Assembly (NCBI GenBank): GCA_036503555.1 | Contig: DASXWQ010000055.1 | Location: 102,847 to 166,846 of the forward strand | Direction: 5' to 3' | DNA length: 64,000 nucleotides | From: Actinocatenispora sp036503555 | GTDB lineage: Bacteria; Actinomycetota; Actinomycetes; Mycobacteriales; Micromonosporaceae | Part shown: in pieces, positions 15,637 to 23,734 of the stretch | How positions within the stretch are numbered: position 1 is the first letter of the stretch | Layout of the letters: every line of letters starts with the position of its first letter | Translations under genes and position numbers: made by a program | Notes under the pieces: generated by a model | What the model saw: the letters and a program-made list of their open reading frames with translations, nothing else | What the model was told of the DNA's origin: nothing | Database searches by the model: none

Positions 15637-18020
15637 ACCGGCGGACGCTGACCGTCGGCGGCACCGACACCGCGGTCACCGCGGACGTCGCCGACCTCGT
15701 CGGCCCCGCGCGCGCCACGGGCGGACTCGGGTTCATGCTGATGGCCCGGTACAAGGGTGGCCGAACCATCGAGTTCCACAGTGGACAGTCCGGTTCCGGC
15801 GGCCCGACGCTCACGCTGACGCTGCCCGACGGGACCACCCGCGCCCTGACGCCCACGCACGACACGTACATCGCGAACGGGCCGGACGCGACGACCGTGT
15901 TCGGCACGGCCGACGTCCTCCAGGTACGCGACGAGGGCACCGGGCCGTACGCGGACACCACACGCAAGGCGTACCTGTGGTTCGACCTGGCGGGCCTGCC
16001 GGCCGACCCGACCGCCGCGACGCTGCGGCTGGTCGGCCGCACCATCGGCGCCGGGACCGCCGACGTGCTGCTCTACCAGGAGAAGGAGAGCTTCGACGAG
16101 GCCACGCGTACCTGGGCGAACACGGTGCAGAACACCTTCTCCTGGCAGGGCGACCCGGCCGGGTTCGACTGGCGGAAGCCGGCCGGCGCGGACAACGAGT
16201 ACGGCTACCAGCTGCCGCGGTTCTACTTCGCCGGACCGATCGCCGACGCGTACGCGGCGTCCGCCGACGAGCGGCAGGCGGCCGGGCTGATCGGCCTGAT
16301 GCTCGACTTCATCGCCGACGCCGACAGCTTCGGCGGCCCGGCCGGCGCCGGCAGCTTCCCGCGCAAGCTGGACGCCGCCGCCCGGTTCCAGAACTGGACG
16401 TACGCGTACGAGATCCTGCGCGGCAGCGAGTCGCTGACACCGCAGGCGAACGCGGCGATCCTGAAGACGGTCGTCAAGGCCGGCCGGTTCTTCACCACGA
16501 CCACGTCGACCACGCCGAACTGGATGATCACCATCAAGTCCGCGCTGCTGTACCTCGGCGTGTGCTTCCCCGAGCTGGCCGACGCGGCCGGCTGGCGCGA
16601 CAACGCGCAGGACTACCTGACGAGGGTCCTCACCGACGCGCTGTACCCGGACGGCGGGTACGTGGAGGCCAGCTCGTCGTACGCGATGGGAGTCGCGCAG
16701 GACTTCGTGTCGGACGCGACCGTGTGCCAGGCCAACGGGATCGGTTTCGAGGCGGCCGACGCGCTCGGTTCGCTGGCGTGGTTCCTCGCGGACCAGACGT
16801 ATCCGAACGGGTTCGACCCGGCGTACGGCGACTCCAGCTACGGCGACCAGCGGGACAAGCTCGCCACGCTCGCCGAGCTGCTCGACGACGACGGCCTGCG
16901 GTTCGTCGCGACGGGTGGCGCCGCGGGGCGCGCGCCGGACCACACCTCGGTGGCGTACCGGGACACGCGGGTCGCGGTGCAGCGGACCGGCTGGCGCACC
17001 GACGACTGCTACCTGCGGTTCAACGCCGACCGCGGCGCGCACTCGCATCCCGACGAGCTGGCCGTCCAGGTGTACGTCGCGGACCGGCCGCTGCTGCCGG
17101 CGATGGGTGCGTTCACGTACTCCGCGGATCCGAAGGCGGACTGGCTGCGCACGACGACCCGGGCCAACAACACCATCGAGATCGACGGTACGGCGCAGGA
17201 CTCCACCGCCGCCGGCGCGATCGACACGGTCCTCACGTCCCCGTGGCTGGACCCCGTCACCGGCTGGACCGACGGTACGCCAGGCGTCCGGCACACCCGC
17301 ACGGTCCTGTTCGTCCACCAGCGACTGTGGCTGGTCGGCGACCGGCTCGACCCGGCCGACACCGCGACCCACGCGTACGAACAGGCGTGGCACCTGCTGC
17401 CGGACGCGGATCCGGTGCTGGCCGGCGGGACCGCACGGACCCGTTTCGCCGCCGGGACGAACCCGCACATCGTCCCGGCCCGCCCCGACGTCCTCGACGC
17501 TCAACTGCGTCCGGGCTACTACTCGCGCGTCACGTACGAGGTGACCGAGGCACCGTACGTCTCGTACACCGCGCGGGCGGCCGGCCCGCTCACACTCGAC
17601 ACGGCGCTGCTGCCGGTACCGCCTGGCGACGACCGGGCCGCGACGCTCACCCCGACCGGCTCCGGCGTACGCGTCGAGGTGACGGGCGGTGCGCCGCTGA
17701 CCGGCTGGTTGCTGCGGCGCGGCACGACCGGCTCGTACGGCTTCGACGGGACGCTCGGCTACGTCGACACCGCGGCCGAGGTCCGCCGGATCCTCGTCGT
17801 CGGCGGCACATCCCTGACGTACCAAGGGAACCGGCTGGTGGAGTCGGACCGCCCGATGGGCGCGTTCGCGGCGCGGCTGGATCCGGCCGCCGGCACGGTC
17901 GAGCTGGCCGGCACCGTCGGCGAGGTGCGACTCGCGGCCCCGTGGGCGCGTCGGGTGACGGTGAACGGGGCCGCGGTGCCGGTCAGTCGGTCGGGCGGCC
18001 TGCTCACGGTCCGCGGATGA
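15627..18020 (+). CDS. Heparinase II/III-like polysaccharide lyase with CBM96-like modules, truncated at the N-terminus
   Basis: 797 residues from ATG 15627, but no ribosome site precedes it and the region upstream is the antisense of a permease fragment. The real N-terminus, including any signal peptide, is therefore probably lost. Residues ~5-45 look like the tail of one CBM96-like module (GFMLMARYKGGRTIEF). Residues ~50-180 are a second module (THDTYIANGPDATTVFGTADVL). An alpha-barrel of the alginate-lyase/heparinase type follows, then the heparinase II/III beta domain with NADRGAHSHPDELAVQVYV. Such enzymes degrade uronic-acid glycans. It may no longer be expressed or secreted. Confidence 0.7.
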   Translation: MMTHRRTLTVGGTDTAVTADVADLVGPARATGGLGFMLMARYKGGRTIEFHSGQSGSGGPTLTLTLPDGTTRALTPTHDTYIANGPDATTVFGTADVLQVRDEGTGPYADTTRKAYLWFDLAGLPADPTAATLRLVGRTIGAGTADVLLYQEKESFDEATRTWANTVQNTFSWQGDPAGFDWRKPAGADNEYGYQLPRFYFAGPIADAYAASADERQAAGLIGLMLDFIADADSFGGPAGAGSFPRKLDAAARFQNWTYAYEILRGSESLTPQANAAILKTVVKAGRFFTTTTSTTPNWMITIKSALLYLGVCFPELADAAGWRDNAQDYLTRVLTDALYPDGGYVEASSSYAMGVAQDFVSDATVCQANGIGFEAADALGSLAWFLADQTYPNGFDPAYGDSSYGDQRDKLATLAELLDDDGLRFVATGGAAGRAPDHTSVAYRDTRVAVQRTGWRTDDCYLRFNADRGAHSHPDELAVQVYVADRPLLPAMGAFTYSADPKADWLRTTTRANNTIEIDGTAQDSTAAGAIDTVLTSPWLDPVTGWTDGTPGVRHTRTVLFVHQRLWLVGDRLDPADTATHAYEQAWHLLPDADPVLAGGTARTRFAAGTNPHIVPARPDVLDAQLRPGYYSRVTYEVTEAPYVSYTARAAGPLTLDTALLPVPPGDDRAATLTPTGSGVRVEVTGGAPLTGWLLRRGTTGSYGFDGTLGYVDTAAEVRRILVVGGTSLTYQGNRLVESDRPMGAFAARLDPAAGTVELAGTVGEVRLAAPWARRVTVNGAAVPVSRSGGLLTVRG

Positions 18021-18064
18021 GTCCGGCGGTGCTCCGGCCGGAAGGGTGGCGGCCGGGGTTCGGC

Positions 18065-18077
18065 GGCAATAGTCTTC
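18065..18077 (+). promoter_or_regulatory. Shared promoter element GGCAATAGTCTTC, copy 1
   Basis: The 13 bases are identical to 19294-19306 and lie 48 bases before the amidase start (53 in the second copy). A GTCA follows 17-18 bases after the first base in both. The GGCAAT/GTCA pair at this spacing resembles an ECF-sigma promoter, but the factor is not identifiable. Confidence 0.55.
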
Positions 18078-18124
18078 TGCGGTCATCCCAGGCTGGAAAC
18101 TCCTCACCAGATGGAGGGGCCGCG

Positions 18125-19246
18125 ATGGTCCAGGATCCGTCCGCGCTCGACCGCCGTACCCTGTTCAAGGCGACGCTCGGCGTCGCCACCGTCGCCGTCG
18201 TGGGTACCGAGCTGGCGGCGGCCGCCCCCGCACACGCCGACGACCCGTTCGGCTTCGTGCTCGACTGCGACGCCTGGGGCGCGCGCCCGCCCGCGGACCC
18301 GCTGTCGATCAGCGGCAACACGACCAACAAGATCATCGTGCACCACATGGCGTTCCCGAACGTCACGGACTACTCCGAGGCGCACGCCAAGCAGTTGGCC
18401 CGGGACTGCCAGGACCTGCACATGGACACCAACGGCTGGTCCGACACCGGGCAGCACTTCACCGTCAGCCGCGGCGGGTACGTGCTCGAAGGCCGGCACC
18501 GCAGCCTGGAGACGCTGAAGGCCGGCGAGCACCAGGTCATCGCCGCGCACTGCCCGGGCGAGAACGGCAACGCGATCGGCATCGAGAACGAGGGCACGTA
18601 CGTCACGGAGACCCCGCCGCAAGCGCTGCTGGACTCGCTGACGCGGCTGTGCGCCACCGTCTGCCGGCAGTACGGCCTGCACGCGTACGACATCTTCGGG
18701 CACTGGGACTTCCGCGACACCGACTGCCCGGGCATCGCGTTCTACCGCGAGTTCCCGATGCTGCGGCGCGCGGTGCAGCACGCCCTCGGCGAGCACCCGG
18801 GCCAGGCGCCGGCCCGACGGTGGCCGGACATCTGGCGCTTCGTCGGCGGCCCGGTCGTCAGGCTCGGGCAGTACCTGCTCAACGCGCGCGGTTACCAGCT
18901 CGCCACCGACGGCGTGTTCGGCGCGACGACGCTCGCCGCGGTGCAGGACTGGCAGCAGAAGCAGGGCCTGGCGGTCGACCCGGACGGCACGTTCACCACG
19001 GACACGTGGGAGACGCTGGTGTCCCCGGTATACCGGGACGGCAGCGGCCCGGCGGTCGCCGGCCTCCAGTTCCTGCTCAACCACAAGGGTTACGCGCTGC
19101 CCGAGACCGGCGGGTACGACAAGGCGACGCAGGGCGCGGTGCAGCAGGTCCAGCGGCTGCACGGCCTGCGCCCGACCGGCAAGGTCGACGTGACGACGTG
19201 GTGCGCGATCGTCGGCGGCACGGTACGCGAGGCCCTGTCGGCCTGA
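18125..19246 (+). CDS. Secreted N-acetylmuramoyl-L-alanine amidase with two peptidoglycan-binding modules, copy 1
   Basis: 373 residues with GGAGG seven bases before ATG 18125. A Tat-type signal (DRRTLFKATLG, cleavage near AHA-DD) is followed by an amidase_2/PGRP domain: CDAWGARPP, the zinc-ligand His in IVHHMAF, a GIENEGTY strand, and a GHWDFRDTDCPG region with the second His and the Cys. Residues ~225-370 form two PG_binding_1 repeats (VVRLGQYLLNARGYQL and VAGLQFLLNHKGYAL). The enzyme should cut the amide between MurNAc and L-Ala in the wall. It is a tandem duplicate of the next gene and shares its promoter element. Confidence 0.85.
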   Translation: MVQDPSALDRRTLFKATLGVATVAVVGTELAAAAPAHADDPFGFVLDCDAWGARPPADPLSISGNTTNKIIVHHMAFPNVTDYSEAHAKQLARDCQDLHMDTNGWSDTGQHFTVSRGGYVLEGRHRSLETLKAGEHQVIAAHCPGENGNAIGIENEGTYVTETPPQALLDSLTRLCATVCRQYGLHAYDIFGHWDFRDTDCPGIAFYREFPMLRRAVQHALGEHPGQAPARRWPDIWRFVGGPVVRLGQYLLNARGYQLATDGVFGATTLAAVQDWQQKQGLAVDPDGTFTTDTWETLVSPVYRDGSGPAVAGLQFLLNHKGYALPETGGYDKATQGAVQQVQRLHGLRPTGKVDVTTWCAIVGGTVREALSA

Positions 19247-19250
19247 TCCC

Positions 19251-19286
19251 GGGTTGCGCGCGCACCCTGCGGGGTGGCGCGCACCC
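19251..19286 (+). terminator. Hairpin after the first amidase
   Basis: GGGT, GCGCGC and CACCC on the left pair with GGGTG, GCGCGC and ACCC on the right around a TGCG loop, with two single-base bulges. It starts 5 bases after the stop and precedes the second amidase promoter. Confidence 0.6.
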
Positions 19287-19293
19287 ACCCGGT

Positions 19294-19306
19294 GGCAATA
19301 GTCTTC
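19294..19306 (+). promoter_or_regulatory. Shared promoter element GGCAATAGTCTTC, copy 2
   Basis: Identical to 18065-18077 and placed 53 bases before the second amidase. Each amidase therefore has its own copy of the same control element, and the intervening hairpin would make the two transcripts separate. Confidence 0.55.
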
Positions 19307-19358
19307 GCAAAGTCAGACAGAACAGAAAAGTCTCTACACTCCGGGAGAGGGGTCGCGC

Positions 19359-20474
19359 ATGTCCCGCGAACCGTCCATGGTGGACAGACGCACACTGTTC
19401 AAGGCCACGCTCGGCGCCGCCACCGTCGCCGTCGTCGGCACCGAGCTGGGCACCGCGGCGCCCGCCGACGCCGCGACGTACCCATGGGTCATCGGCTGCG
19501 ACGACTGGGGTGCCCGGCCGCCGTCCAGCACGATCGAGCTGAGCGGCAACGTCACCAACAAGATCATCGTGCACCACATGGCGTTCCCCAACAGCACGGA
19601 CTACTCCGAGGCGCACGCCAAGCAGCTCGCGCGCGACTGCCAGGACCTGCACATGGACACCAACGGCTGGGCCGACACCGGGCAACACTTCACCGTCAGC
19701 CGCGGCGGGTACGTCCTCGAAGGCCGGCACCGCAGCCTCGAAACGCTCGAAGCCGGCGAGCAGCAGGTCGTCGCCGCGCACTGCCCCGGCGAGAACGGCA
19801 ACGCGATCGGCATCGAGAACGAGGGCACGTACGTCACCGAGACCCCACCGCAGGCCCTGTTCGACGCGCTGACGAAGCTCTGCGTCGCGGTGTGCCAGCA
19901 GTACGGGCTGCACGCGTACGACATCTTCGGGCACTGGGACTTCCGCGACACCGACTGCCCCGGCATCGCGTTCTACCGGGAGTTCCCACAGCTGCGCCGC
20001 GCCGTACAGGCCGGGCTCGGCGAGTCGTCGGGCTCGGCACCGGCCCGCCGCTGGCCGGACATCTGGCGCTTCGTCGGCGGCCCCGTCGTCCAGCTCGGCC
20101 AGTACCTGCTCAACGGGCGCGGCTACAAGCTGACCACCGGCGGAACGTTCGACACGAAGACGATCAACGCGGTCAAGGACTGGCAGTCGGACAACGGGAT
20201 CCCGGTCGACCCGGACGCCACGTTCACCACGGCGACGTGGGAGACGCTGGTACCCGCGCTCGCGCCCGGCGCCACCGGATCCGCGGTCACCGGCGCGCAG
20301 ACGATCCTGGCGCACAAGGGCTACTCGGTCAGCGCCACCGGCACGTACGACGCGGCGACGAAGGCCGCGGTCACCGCGATCCAGCAACTGCACGGGCTCT
20401 CCGCGACCGGCTCCCTCGACACCACGACGTGGTGCGCCGTCGCCGGAGGTACGGTCCGCGCCGCGCTCGCCTGA
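19359..20474 (+). CDS. Secreted N-acetylmuramoyl-L-alanine amidase with two peptidoglycan-binding modules, copy 2
   Basis: 371 residues, colinear with copy 1 and near-identical over most of the amidase domain, with the same Tat signal core (DRRTLFKATLG), IVHHMAF zinc motif and GHWDFRDTDCPG. The two C-terminal peptidoglycan-binding repeats diverge much more (VVQLGQYLLNGRGYKL; VTGAQTILAHKGYSV), so the copies may bind different wall regions. A GGGAGAGGGG ribosome site precedes ATG 19359; ATG 19377 is an alternative. Both genes keep the residues needed for activity. Confidence 0.85.
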   Translation: MSREPSMVDRRTLFKATLGAATVAVVGTELGTAAPADAATYPWVIGCDDWGARPPSSTIELSGNVTNKIIVHHMAFPNSTDYSEAHAKQLARDCQDLHMDTNGWADTGQHFTVSRGGYVLEGRHRSLETLEAGEQQVVAAHCPGENGNAIGIENEGTYVTETPPQALFDALTKLCVAVCQQYGLHAYDIFGHWDFRDTDCPGIAFYREFPQLRRAVQAGLGESSGSAPARRWPDIWRFVGGPVVQLGQYLLNGRGYKLTTGGTFDTKTINAVKDWQSDNGIPVDPDATFTTATWETLVPALAPGATGSAVTGAQTILAHKGYSVSATGTYDAATKAAVTAIQQLHGLSATGSLDTTTWCAVAGGTVRAALA

Positions 20475-20487
20475 CCGCACACGCATC

Positions 20488-20522
20488 CCCGCCCCGGCCC
20501 ACCGGCCGGGGCGGGTTCGTCT
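20488..20522 (+). terminator. Terminator hairpin after the second amidase
   Basis: A perfect 12-bp stem (CCCGCCCCGGCC with GGCCGGGGCGGG) with a CACC loop, followed by TTCGTCT. Confidence 0.75.
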
Positions 20523-20596
20523 CACGACTTCGCCGGCGCAGGGTCTTCTTCGACAGCACGCGGTGCGATAGAAATGTCAGGATCGAGGTGATCTCC

Positions 20597-21592
20597 ATGC
20601 GGACACGCATCCTGGCGGCGCTCGCCGCCGCCGTCCTCGCGACCGGTCTCGCCGCTCCGGCCGTCGCCGCACCTGCCCCGCCCACCGCCACCGACGGCGC
20701 CCGCGTCGTCGCCACCCACCAGGTCGCCGACCGGCAGCTCGACCTGACCGTGTCGTCCCCCGCCCTCGGCACCACCGCACCGGTACGACTGCTCACCCCC
20801 GACGGCTGGTCGCCCGGCACCCGGCGGCACTGGCCGACGCTGTGGCTGCTGCACGGCTGCTGCGGCGACTACACGAGCTGGACCGCTCTGACCGACGTGG
20901 CGGCGATCCCCGCGCTGCGGCACGTCCTCGTGGTCATGCCGGAGGCCGGCCGGACCGGCTTCTACTCCAACTGGTCCAACCACGGCGACCGCGGCACCCC
21001 GGCCTGGGAGACGTTCCACCTGACCGAGGTGCGGCAGATCCTGGCACGCGGGTACGGCGCCGGGCCGGACCGGGTCGTCGCCGGCCTGTCCATGGGCGGC
21101 TTCGGCGCCCTGTCGTACGCGGCGCGCCACCCCGGCATGTTCCGCGCCGCCGCCTCGTACTCCGGGGTCGTCGACCCGCTCTACTCCCCCGGCGGCCCCG
21201 AGAACGTGCTGTCGATCGCGCAGGGCGAGGGCGCCGACCCGTACGCGCTGTGGGGTGATCCGGTGGCGCAGCGCGCCGTCTGGGCCGCGCACGACCCGGC
21301 GGAGCTCACGGCGGCGCTGCGGCGGATCCCAGTGTTCGTGTCGTGCGGCGACGGGACCGCCGGGCCGTACGACCCGCCGGGTGCGACGAGCGCGTACGAG
21401 ACGCTGTTCCTCGCCGAGGCGCGGCAGTTCGCCGGCCGGCTCGGCGCGCTGCCCGGCAACCACCTGGTCACCGACTTCTACGGCCCCGGTACGCACGCCT
21501 GGCCGTACTGGCAGCGCGAGCTGCACCGGTCGCTGCCACTGCTGCTGTCCGCGCTGCACGTGCACGGCGCGATCGGACGGTCCGGCGGATGA
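20597..21592 (+). CDS. Secreted alpha/beta-hydrolase esterase (antigen 85/esterase D-like)
   Basis: 331 residues with a GAGG ribosome site and a Sec-type signal peptide cleaved near AVAAPA. The catalytic serine is in GLSMGGFGAL (nucleophile elbow). LLHGCCGDYTSW carries the oxyanion-hole His-Gly, and the late GTHAWPYW supplies the catalytic His. This is the putative-esterase/antigen 85 family. Those proteins are mycolyl transferases in mycobacteria, but act as plain esterases in organisms without mycolic acids, which is more likely here. Tandem Cys residues (GCCGD) could make a disulfide. Confidence 0.8.
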   Translation: MRTRILAALAAAVLATGLAAPAVAAPAPPTATDGARVVATHQVADRQLDLTVSSPALGTTAPVRLLTPDGWSPGTRRHWPTLWLLHGCCGDYTSWTALTDVAAIPALRHVLVVMPEAGRTGFYSNWSNHGDRGTPAWETFHLTEVRQILARGYGAGPDRVVAGLSMGGFGALSYAARHPGMFRAAASYSGVVDPLYSPGGPENVLSIAQGEGADPYALWGDPVAQRAVWAAHDPAELTAALRRIPVFVSCGDGTAGPYDPPGATSAYETLFLAEARQFAGRLGALPGNHLVTDFYGPGTHAWPYWQRELHRSLPLLLSALHVHGAIGRSGG

Positions 21593-21734
21593 CGGCCGCG
21601 ACAACGGCGGAAACACCCGCAAACCGGTACGCAGGGTGGGTCAGCGAACCCGTTGCGTACCGGCGAGGCGGTCGTCAGAAATCCCGCGCGGTGCCGGTGC
21701 GCAGGACAAACGCTGATCCGGCACGATATGGGCT

Positions 21735-23099
21735 GTGACGGCAGATCCGGAGGTCGCGCTCGCGGCCCTTCCGTGGCGACTCGACCCGGAGTCGCTGCGG
21801 GAGCTGATCGACGACCGGGAGCCGATCGAGGCTGCCCGCGCCGCGCTCAGCCGCGAACTGACCGTCGCCGACTCCGACGCCGCCCTCGCCCGCCTGTACG
21901 GCCTGCGGTCGGTGGCGCACCGGCTGCTCGGCGAGCTGGACGCCGCGCTCGACGACGGCAAGCGCGGCGTCGACTACGCGGAGGCCACCGGCAGCCTGCG
22001 CCGCACCGCGATCGCCCGCACCCGCCTCGCCCACGCGTACCAGGTGGCGGGGCAGCACGCCGCCGCCGACCGGGAGTACGCGCTGGCCCTGTCGCTGGAC
22101 CTGCCGGAGCGGCTGCGTGCCGCGATCCACCAGCAGATCGGGACGTGTGCATTCGAGCAGGGCCGGTACATCGAGGCGTGCGACCACTTCGAGAAGGCGC
22201 TGGACCTGCGCCGGGACGCGGACGGCGAGTTCATGGCCGCGTTGGAGACCGCGCTGGAGGCGGTCCTGACACAGGCGTCGCGCCACGGCTGGGGCCCGTA
22301 CCGGCGGACCCAGACCGACATGCTGGGCAACCCGCCGACCCCGGTGTGCAGGCGGGACACCGCGAGCGGCCGCTGGCGGTACGAGCAGCCCGACGGTACC
22401 GAGCTGATCGGTCCGGTGTTCGACGAGGCGATGCCGTTCAGCGACGGCAAGGCGTGGGTACGCCGGGCCGGCGCGCTCGGCCGCCAGGTGATCGACCAGC
22501 ACGGCCAACCGCTGAGCCGTCCGCTGCGCTTCCGCGAGGTCGAGCCGTTCTCGGAGGGCCTCGCCTGGGTACGCGCCGACGACGCGCCGGACTCGTGGCA
22601 GGCGATCGCCGTCGACGGCAGGGTCGTCGTGCCCCCGGCCGGATACACCGACCCGCGCCCCTTCCGGTACGGCGTCTCCGTGCTCCGCCGGGGCGACCTG
22701 TGCGGCGCCGTCGACAGGTACGGCGAGACGGCGGTGCCGTTCGACTACGACTACTTCTGCACGACGACGACGGACGGCCGGCACATCGACGGGTTCACCG
22801 CCGAGCGACTGGCCGTGGTGGACCGGATCGGCCGGCGCGGCGTCCTCGACACGACGGGACGGCTCATCGTCCCGGCGTGCTACGAGGACCTCCAGATCCA
22901 CCCGGTGGGCTTCCTGATCAAGCTGGACGACTCGGTCTACCCGCACCCCTCCGACGCCGACAAGGTACGCGGCGAGCCGGGCACCTGGGGCGCTCTCGAC
23001 CGGCAGGGTCGCCTGCTGGTCGAGCCGCACCAGGCGACCCGTGGCGGCATCCTCGACGAGATCGACGGGATGCTGCGCGACAGCCGCCCGGTGCTCTGA
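21735..23099 (+). CDS. TPR plus WG-repeat protein
   Basis: 454 residues from a GTG. The first ~180 residues are helical repeats with TPR character (LYGLRSVAHRLLGELDAALDDG; IGTCAFEQGRYIEACDHFEKAL). Residues ~205-450 are WG/KWG-type beta repeats, each ending in a G-x-[LV]-hydrophobic turn, for example GRRGVLDTTGRLIVPACYEDL and TWGALDRQGRLLVEP. Both repeat types usually serve protein-protein contacts; no catalytic motif is visible. No signal peptide, so cytoplasmic. Function unknown. Confidence 0.75.
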   Translation: MTADPEVALAALPWRLDPESLRELIDDREPIEAARAALSRELTVADSDAALARLYGLRSVAHRLLGELDAALDDGKRGVDYAEATGSLRRTAIARTRLAHAYQVAGQHAAADREYALALSLDLPERLRAAIHQQIGTCAFEQGRYIEACDHFEKALDLRRDADGEFMAALETALEAVLTQASRHGWGPYRRTQTDMLGNPPTPVCRRDTASGRWRYEQPDGTELIGPVFDEAMPFSDGKAWVRRAGALGRQVIDQHGQPLSRPLRFREVEPFSEGLAWVRADDAPDSWQAIAVDGRVVVPPAGYTDPRPFRYGVSVLRRGDLCGAVDRYGETAVPFDYDYFCTTTTDGRHIDGFTAERLAVVDRIGRRGVLDTTGRLIVPACYEDLQIHPVGFLIKLDDSVYPHPSDADKVRGEPGTWGALDRQGRLLVEPHQATRGGILDEIDGMLRDSRPVL

Positions 23100-23204
23100 C
23101 CCGGCTTACCGATCGTTTCAGCACGCGGTCAGCCGGCGGCGCAGGCCGATGAGGCCGCAGGCCGGTTCGCGCAGGACCCCGTGGAGGTCAGCGCCCGTCC
23201 ACGG

Positions 23205-23700
23205 TCAGCTACGCCGTGCGAACAGGATCGCCTGCGATGCCTTCTCCTCGGGGTCCAGCAGCATCTGGGCCTCGACCTCGAATCCCGCGTCGCGCAGCCA
23301 GGCGGCCACCCGGGTCGGCCGCCGACGGTGAACATGGACCCTCATCGGGTGGCCGCCGTAGCCCTCCGTCTTCAGGCGCGACCCGTCACCGACGTGGAAC
23401 AGGAGCCGCACCGGCCCACCCGGCCGCAGCGCCCGATGGAAGTGCGCGAGCACCGACGGCACCTCGTCGTCGGGGATGTGGATCAACGACTGCCAGCCAG
23501 CAGTCCGGCCAGCGAGGCGGCGGGGAAGTTCAGGTTCGTCATCGAGCCCACCTCGAACCGCAGGCCGGGATGGTCTCGCCGGGCCACGGTGACCATCCCG
23601 GGAGAAAGGTCGATACCGAAGGTGTCGACGCCGAGACCGTGCGGGTGGGCGGTGACGTGTCCGGGGCCGCGGCCGACGTGGGTGCCAGCCCGATCTGACT
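23205..23700 (-). pseudogene. SAM-dependent methyltransferase, frameshifted and missing its N-terminus
   Basis: Leftward from about 23700 one frame reads GPGHVTAH, VDTFGIDLSPGMVTVARRDHP and FEVGSMTNL, which are motifs I and II of class I methyltransferases, and stops near 23490. The next frame continues the protein from WQSLIHIPDDEVP through LRPGGPVRLLFHVGD to the end. Loss of one C in the GCCTGG codon pair near 23500 explains the break. Nothing matching the usual N-terminal helices precedes motif I, so the gene has also lost its head. Confidence 0.8.
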
Positions 23701-23734
23701 CCCCGGCCGGCCCACCTCACTCTGGACCGATCAG

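Noticed and set aside
15120..18107. Leftward open frame of 995 codons
   Set aside because: It is the antisense of the heparinase II/III-like gene and the permease fragments; very high GC keeps antisense frames open, and its product is Arg/Gly/Val-rich with no domain.
14954..19246. Single 1430-codon frame ending in the first amidase
   Set aside because: Only the last 373 codons, after the ribosome site at 18113, encode a protein; the rest is an out-of-frame reading of other genes.
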